Below, piece after piece: positions 59,231 to 64,000 of a stretch of DNA of 64,000 nucleotides. The stretch's first letter is position 1. Each line of letters opens with the position of its first letter. A model generated the notes under the pieces. It was not told the origin of the DNA, ran no database searches, and saw nothing but the letters and a program-made list of their open reading frames with translations. This DNA comes from Actinomadura sp. WMMA1423 (GTDB lineage: Bacteria; Actinomycetota; Actinomycetes; Streptosporangiales; Streptosporangiaceae): contig NZ_CP041244.1 in NCBI RefSeq assembly GCF_006547145.1, positions 9,238,001-9,302,000 of the forward strand, written 5' to 3'. The position numbers were made by a program, and so were the translations under genes.

Positions 59231-62092
59231 TCAGGGTTCGGGCAGGCGGCGGGCGAGGAGCTGGGCGAGGTGCTCGCCGTCGCGGTCCGCCAGCTCGCGC
59301 AGCTGCGTGCGGCAGCTGAACCCGTCGGCGAGGACGACGCCGCCGTCCCCGGTCTCGCGGACGGCCGGGAGCAGCTGCTGCTCGGCCACGGCCACCGACA
59401 CCTCGTGGTGGCCCCTCTCGACGCCGAAGTTCCCGGCCAGCCCGCAGCAGCTTCCGAGCCGCCGGACGTCGGCGCCCGCCTCCCTCAGCAGGTCGGCGTC
59501 CTTCGCCCAGCCCATGACGGCGTGGTGGTGGCAGTGCGGCTGCGCGATCCCGGTGACGCCGGACAGGTCGGGCGGCGTCCAGTCCGGGGTCTCGGCGAGC
59601 AGTTCGGCCAGGGTGCGGGTCGCGGCGGCCACCTCGCGCGCGGCGGCCGCGTCCACCCCCCGCAGCAGCTCCTCGGCGTCGGATCGCAGCACCCCCGTGC
59701 AGGACGGCTCCATGCCGACGACCCTGGCGCCGCGCCGCACGTGAGGGAGCAGCGCCCGCACCGTGCGCCGAGCCTGCGCCCGCGCCCCGTCCAGCTGCCC
59801 CGTCGAGATCCATGTGATCCCGCAGCACACGGGCCGCTCCGTCACCGTCACCCGGTAGCCGGCGTGCTCCAGCACCCGCACGGTCGCCCGGCCGACCTCG
59901 GGGGAGAAGGCGTCGGTGAAGCTGTCCACGAACAGGACGACGTCGCCGTGGCGCCCTTCGGGGCTGCGATGGGAGGCGAACCAGCGCCGGAACGTCACGG
60001 GCGCGAACGCGGGGAGCGTCCGCCGCCGGTCGATGCCGGCGCCCCAGGCGAGCAGCGGCCTCAGCGCGCGCGACCGCAGCGCCGCGTTGACCGCCTTGAT
60101 CGTCGCGGGCGCCCGGGCGGCGAGCCGCGTCCAGCGGGGGAGCATGCCGAGCGCGTAGTGGGAGCGCGGCCGGATCCGCCTCCGGTACCGCCGGTGCAGC
60201 GCCTCCGCCTTGTAGGAGGCCATGTCGACGCCGGTCGGGCAGTCGGACGCGCAGCCCTTGCACGACAGGCACAGGTCGAGGACGTCGTGCAGGGCCTCGG
60301 AACGCCAGCCGTCCGGGCCGAGCTTGCCGCTGACGACCTCCTGGAGGACCCGGGCCCGCCCGCGCGTGGAGTCCTTCTCCTCCCGCGTCGCGAGGTAGGA
60401 CGGGCACATCACGCCGCCCGCGCCGGTGTTGTCGGCGCGGCACTTGCCCACGCCGGTGCAGCGGTGCACGGCCCGGGACAGGTCGCCGCGGTCGTCGCGG
60501 TAGGCGAGGCCGAGCCCCCGGTTCAGCGGGATCGTCTGCACGGCGCGCAGGTCGCCGTCCACGGCCGCCGGACGGACGACGATGCCGGGGTTGAGCACGT
60601 CGTCCGGATCGAAGACGTCCTTGACCGCCGAGCACAGCGCCAGCGCCTCGGCCGAGTACATGTGCGGCAGCAGTTCGCTGCGCGCCCGCCCGTCGCCGTG
60701 CTCGCCGGACATGGTGCCGCCGTGCCGGGCCGCCAGCACGGCCGCGTCGTTCAGGAAGTCCCGGAAGACGCGCGTGCCACCGGCCCGCCCGAACGGGAAG
60801 TCGATCCGGACGTGGATGCACCCGTCGCCGAAGTGCCCGTACGGGACGCCGAACAGCCCGTAGCCGGCCAGCAGCGCCTCGAACTCCCGCAGGTACGCGC
60901 CGAGCCGCTCGGGCGGGACGGCCGCGTCCTCCCACCCGGCGTGGGCCTGCTCGCCGGCGGGGGTGCGCGCGACGAGCCCGGAGCCGTCCTCGCGGATCCT
61001 CCACAGCGCGTCGGCCAGCGCCATGTCCTCGACGAGCGCCGAGTCTGCGCAGCCGGACGCGGCGACGAGCTCGCGGGCCGCGGAGCGCAGCGCCCCGGGC
61101 TCGGGACCGGCCAGTTCGACCAGCAGCCACCCCGAGCCGGACGGCAACGGCGGCACCGCGCCGGCGCCCCGCCGCTCCCGCACGACGTTCACGATCCGCG
61201 AGTCCAGGCCCTCGCACGCGACCGGACCGTGCGGCAGGATCGCCGGGACGGCGTCGGCCGCCTCGGCCATCGACCCGTACCCGAGCACCGCGAGCACCCG
61301 GTGCGCCGGCTCACGGACCATCCGCACCCGCGCCGCGAGCGTCAGCGCGAGCGTCCCCTCGCTGCCCACGAGCGCGCGGGCGACGTCGAACCCCTTCTCC
61401 GGCAGGAGGTGCTCCAGCGAGTATCCGGAGACCTGCCGCCCGAACCGCCCGAACTCCGTCCGCACGAGGGCCAGGTTCTGGCCCACCAAGCCCCGCAGCC
61501 GCTCCAGCAGCACGCTGTCCGCGCGCGCCCCCGGCACGTCGCCGAGCCGGAGCCGCTCTCCGGATCCGGTGACGACGTCGAGGCCGAGCACGTTGTCGCT
61601 CGTCCGCCCGTAGCCGAGCGCCCGCGAGCCGCACGCGTTGTTGCCGATCATCCCGCCGAGCGTGGCGCGCGTCCGGGTCGAGGGATCGGGCCCGAACCGG
61701 AGCCCGTGCCCGGCCGCCACCCGGTGCAGGCGCGCCTGGACGATGCCGGGCTCGACCAGCGCCGTCCCCGCCTCGGGGTCGATCTCCAGCACCCGGTTCA
61801 GGTGCCGGCTCACGTCGACGACCACCCCGGGCCCGACCGCGTTCCCCGCGATGGACGTCCCGGCCCCCCGCATCGTGAGCGGCACCCCGGCGTCGCGGCA
61901 CACCGCGAGCACGGCCGGCAGCTCGCCGGCGTCACGGGGCGTCACCACGACCCGCGGCGGCACCCGGTACAGCGAGGCGTCCGAGGAGTACATGGAGCGC
62001 GCGAGCGGAGAGCCGTCGACCCCGCCGACCCCGGCGGCCCGCAGCGCCTCGACCAGTTCCCCGTGCTCACGATGGTCGGTCACGGTCCCCAC
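59231..62092 (-). CDS. FAD-linked oxidase / ferredoxin / CCG fusion (D-lactate or glycolate dehydrogenase type)
   Basis: 953 residues. Domains in order: FAD_binding_4 (about 45-215, with GAGTSIAGNAVGPGVVVD and NNACGSRALGYG), FAD-oxidase C domain (about 250-490, EHGDGRARSELLP), a [4Fe-4S] ferredoxin part (CTGVGKCRADNTGAG and CLSCKGCASDCPTGVDM, about 520-600), and two CCG domains (VCCGITW and SCCGLAGNFGV). It is a GlcD-GlcF-type fusion passing electrons from a 2-hydroxyacid to the respiratory chain. GTG 62092 is taken; a GTG at 62083 is also possible. Substrate uncertain. Confidence 0.9.
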   Translation of the reverse strand: MGTVTDHREHGELVEALRAAGVGGVDGSPLARSMYSSDASLYRVPPRVVVTPRDAGELPAVLAVCRDAGVPLTMRGAGTSIAGNAVGPGVVVDVSRHLNRVLEIDPEAGTALVEPGIVQARLHRVAAGHGLRFGPDPSTRTRATLGGMIGNNACGSRALGYGRTSDNVLGLDVVTGSGERLRLGDVPGARADSVLLERLRGLVGQNLALVRTEFGRFGRQVSGYSLEHLLPEKGFDVARALVGSEGTLALTLAARVRMVREPAHRVLAVLGYGSMAEAADAVPAILPHGPVACEGLDSRIVNVVRERRGAGAVPPLPSGSGWLLVELAGPEPGALRSAARELVAASGCADSALVEDMALADALWRIREDGSGLVARTPAGEQAHAGWEDAAVPPERLGAYLREFEALLAGYGLFGVPYGHFGDGCIHVRIDFPFGRAGGTRVFRDFLNDAAVLAARHGGTMSGEHGDGRARSELLPHMYSAEALALCSAVKDVFDPDDVLNPGIVVRPAAVDGDLRAVQTIPLNRGLGLAYRDDRGDLSRAVHRCTGVGKCRADNTGAGGVMCPSYLATREEKDSTRGRARVLQEVVSGKLGPDGWRSEALHDVLDLCLSCKGCASDCPTGVDMASYKAEALHRRYRRRIRPRSHYALGMLPRWTRLAARAPATIKAVNAALRSRALRPLLAWGAGIDRRRTLPAFAPVTFRRWFASHRSPEGRHGDVVLFVDSFTDAFSPEVGRATVRVLEHAGYRVTVTERPVCCGITWISTGQLDGARAQARRTVRALLPHVRRGARVVGMEPSCTGVLRSDAEELLRGVDAAAAREVAAATRTLAELLAETPDWTPPDLSGVTGIAQPHCHHHAVMGWAKDADLLREAGADVRRLGSCCGLAGNFGVERGHHEVSVAVAEQQLLPAVRETGDGGVVLADGFSCRTQLRELADRDGEHLAQLLARRLPEP

Positions 62093-62280
62093 GGTAGGTC
62101 ATCGGAGGCGCCGCCCGTCGCGGGGGCGCCCGCCGCCCCCGCGGGGCCTTCGTCGGGACCAAGGTCCCTACCGCGCGTCACCGCGCTCCACGAGTGTGGT
62201 GCGGCGGAAACCGATCATGGTTATCCGGATGACGCACCGGGAAGGCCCACCGAAATCGGGCTGACGGAGGCAAGGGCACG

Positions 62281-63525
62281 GTGACTGGGACACGTCGGGC
62301 AGCGGAGTCGGACCCCGCGCAGGCCGGGGCGGTCGGCGGCGGCAGACCCATGGTCATGCTGGTGGTGGCCACGATCGGGTTCGCGGTGAACTTCTGGGCA
62401 TGGGCGCTGCTGAGCCCGCTGGGGCCGCGTTTCAAGGACGCCCTGGAGCTGTCGTCGTTCCAGCAGTCCCTGCTCGTGGCGGTGCCCGTGGTCGTGGGAT
62501 CGCTGGGACGGATCCCCGTCGGCGCCCTGACCGACCGGTTCGGCGGGCGGGTGATGTTCCCCGCGGTCTCGCTGTTCACCATCGTCCCCGTCCTGTACCT
62601 GGGCCTGGCCGGTCACTCGTCGCTGGCGTCGCTGCTCGCGGGAGGGTTCTTCCTCGGCGTCGCCGGGACGACGTTCGCGGTCGGCGTGCCGTTCGTGAAC
62701 GCCTGGTTCCCGCCGCGGCGGCGCGGGCTCGCGGTCGGGATCTTCGGCGCCGGGATGGGCGGCACCGCGATCAGCGCGCTGACGACCGTCAAGGAGGTCG
62801 ACCGGTACGGGATGGAGTTCCCGTTCGTGGTGATGGCCGTCCTGCTCGCCGTGTACGCGGCGGCCGCCTGGCTCGTCCTCCGGGAGGCTCCGGGGCGCAC
62901 CGCGCCGGCCGAGCCGCTCACCGCGAGGCTCGCCGCGACGGTCCGGATGGGCGTGACCTGGCAGATGTCGGCGCTGTACGCGGTGGCGTTCGGCGGATAC
63001 GTCGCCTTCTCGGTGTACCTGCCCACCTACCTGAAGACGGAGTACGGGCTGTCGCAGGCGGACGCCGCGAACCGGATGGCGGGCTTCGTCCTGCTCGCGG
63101 TGGTGATGCGCCCGCTCGGCGGATGGCTGTCGGACCGGGTCGGCGCCGCCCGGGTGATGGTCGTCGCCCTGGCCGTCACGGTGGCGGGCGCGGCGGCGCA
63201 GGCGTTCGCGCCCCCGCTGATGCCGGTCGGGACGATCGCGTTCCTCGCCATGGCCGCCGCCCTCGGCGCCGGCAGCGGGGCGACCTTCGCCCTGGTCGCG
63301 CAGCTCACCCCGGTGAGCAAGGTCGGCGCGGTCACCGGCGTCGTGGGCGCCGCGGGCGGCCTCGGCGGGTTCGTCCCCCCGCTGGTGATGGGCTTCGTCT
63401 ACGGAAGCTACGGCTCGTACGCCGCCGGGCTCGTGCTGCTCGCGCTCGTGGCCGCGGCAGCGGCGGTGTTCACCGCCACGGTCGTCCGGCGCGCCGTGCT
63501 GAGCCGCCAGGCCGTGCAGGGATAG
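62281..63525 (+). CDS. narK: Nitrate/nitrite transporter (NarK family MFS)
   Basis: 414 residues, twelve membrane helices of the MFS fold. NarK features: FAVNFWAWALLSPLGP in helix 1, RIPVGALTDRFGGRVMFP, and the paired nitrate-signature glycine-rich helices FFLGVAGTTFAVGVPFVNAWFPPRRRGLAVGIFGAGMGGTA (in parts) and the second at FLAMAAALGAGSGATFALVAQL. GTG 62281 follows CGGAGGCAAGGG. It precedes narG by 46 bases, so it imports nitrate or exchanges nitrate and nitrite for the respiratory enzyme. Confidence 0.9.
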   Translation: MTGTRRAAESDPAQAGAVGGGRPMVMLVVATIGFAVNFWAWALLSPLGPRFKDALELSSFQQSLLVAVPVVVGSLGRIPVGALTDRFGGRVMFPAVSLFTIVPVLYLGLAGHSSLASLLAGGFFLGVAGTTFAVGVPFVNAWFPPRRRGLAVGIFGAGMGGTAISALTTVKEVDRYGMEFPFVVMAVLLAVYAAAAWLVLREAPGRTAPAEPLTARLAATVRMGVTWQMSALYAVAFGGYVAFSVYLPTYLKTEYGLSQADAANRMAGFVLLAVVMRPLGGWLSDRVGAARVMVVALAVTVAGAAAQAFAPPLMPVGTIAFLAMAAALGAGSGATFALVAQLTPVSKVGAVTGVVGAAGGLGGFVPPLVMGFVYGSYGSYAAGLVLLALVAAAAAVFTATVVRRAVLSRQAVQG

Positions 63526-63571
63526 GCCGCAGATGCCCCGCAGGGACACCCGCAGAGGAAGGGAAGCGCAG

Positions 63572-64000
63572 TTGAGCTCGACCGATGGCCGGCCCGGACT
63601 GGACGGCCCGCTGGAAGACGCACTGGTCAGCACCCGGAGGTACTTCACCCGCGCGCAGGTCTCACCCGATCTGCGGACCATGACCAAGAAGGGCGGGCGG
63701 CAGGCGGACGCCTTCTACCGGGACCGCTGGTCGCACGACAAGGTCGTTCGCTCCACGCACGGGGTGAACTGCACCGGGTCGTGCTCGTGGAAGGTGTACG
63801 TCAAGGACGGCATCATCACCTGGGAGGCGCAGCAGACCGACTACCCCTCGGTGGGCCCCGACCGTCCCGAGTACGAGCCGCGCGGCTGCCCCCGGGGCGC
63901 GTCGTTCTCCTGGTACACCTACTCGCCGACGCGCGTGCGCTACCCCTACGTGCGCGGGCTGCTGCTGGAGATGTACCGGGAGGCCAGGGCCCGCACGGGC
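63572..64000 (+). CDS. narG: Respiratory nitrate reductase alpha subunit NarG (N-terminal part; continues past window)
   Basis: 143 codons to the window end with no stop. The N-terminus shows NarG signatures: FYRDRWSHDKVVRSTHGVNCTGSCSWKVYVKDG (HxxxCxxxC Fe-S ligands), ITWEAQQTDYP and RGCPRGASFSWYTYSPTRVRYPYVRG. It reduces nitrate to nitrite with a molybdenum bis-MGD cofactor on the cytoplasmic side of the membrane. TTG 63572 is chosen because GAGGAAGGGA lies upstream; ATG 63533 is in the same frame. With narK it forms the start of a nitrate-respiration operon. Confidence 0.95.
   Translation, partial: MSSTDGRPGLDGPLEDALVSTRRYFTRAQVSPDLRTMTKKGGRQADAFYRDRWSHDKVVRSTHGVNCTGSCSWKVYVKDGIITWEAQQTDYPSVGPDRPEYEPRGCPRGASFSWYTYSPTRVRYPYVRGLLLEMYREARARTG

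Noticed and set aside
1..64000. CRISPR arrays, insertion sequences, prophage or integrative elements
   Set aside because: No regularly spaced repeats, transposase, integrase or att-like tRNA end was found; local decay is explained by small deletions and frameshifts.

Overview
The window is 64 kb of very GC-rich DNA with dense, mostly GTG/ATG-started genes, frequent stop/start overlaps (GTGA, ATGA, TAATG) and many actinobacterial families: two DUF574 methyltransferases, HelR, MMPL, DUF4132, DUF5996, an HTH/NBR1-Ig membrane protein, and dozens of small TetR/MarR/IclR regulators. This points to a filamentous actinobacterium of the Thermomonosporaceae/Actinomadura type (inference; no rRNA is present). 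No tRNA, rRNA, CRISPR array, intact insertion sequence or phage gene was seen.

Layout. 0-3.3 kb: end of a V-type ATPase operon (A partial, B, D). 3.4-11.3 kb: K+ uptake operon with an extra 27-residue hydrophobic peptide, kdpF, kdpA, kdpB, kdpC and kdpD; there is no kdpE, and KdpD lacks its phospho-acceptor histidine. 11.5-16.4 kb: SPFH protein, truncated haemoglobin, TetR/cupin, DUF302/CsoR, pentapeptide and ZIP genes. 16.4-19.5 kb: pyruvate formate-lyase and its activase. 19.8-33.7 kb: accessory genes with local regulators (MarR/MMPL, MarR/SDR), a decayed AhpD-like gene, and HelR preceded by a rifamycin-associated element. 33.7-41.4 kb: a Tat-exported rubber oxygenase (Lcp), a CoA-transferase, and a TetR-controlled pair of exported isoprenoid-type enzymes (CrtC-like and FAD-dependent). 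41.5-50 kb: HTH/NBR1-Ig protein, two DUF574 methyltransferases, a decayed LysR/EamA pair, a small secreted protein, an acyl-CoA ligase and a gene-poor stretch of almost 1 kb. 50-55.5 kb: argG, aquaporin, Rv1733c-like protein, universal stress protein, TetR and HAD. 55.5-59.2 kb: lower meta-cleavage operon (hydratase, acetaldehyde dehydrogenase, aldolase) with a divergent IclR regulator. 59.2-64 kb: large FAD/FeS oxidoreductase, then NarK and the start of narG.

Together: ion homeostasis (V-ATPase, Kdp) at the left; low-oxygen physiology recurs (globin, Pfl, nitrate respiration, Usp/Rv1733c-like); polyisoprene/isoprenoid and aromatic catabolism at the centre and right. Notable non-coding signals are a 33-bp promoter/operator shared by the globin and rubber-oxygenase genes (30/33 identical), a 57-bp element duplicated between genes of the meta-cleavage operon (53/57 identical), the RAE upstream of helR, and palindromic operators beside almost every local regulator.
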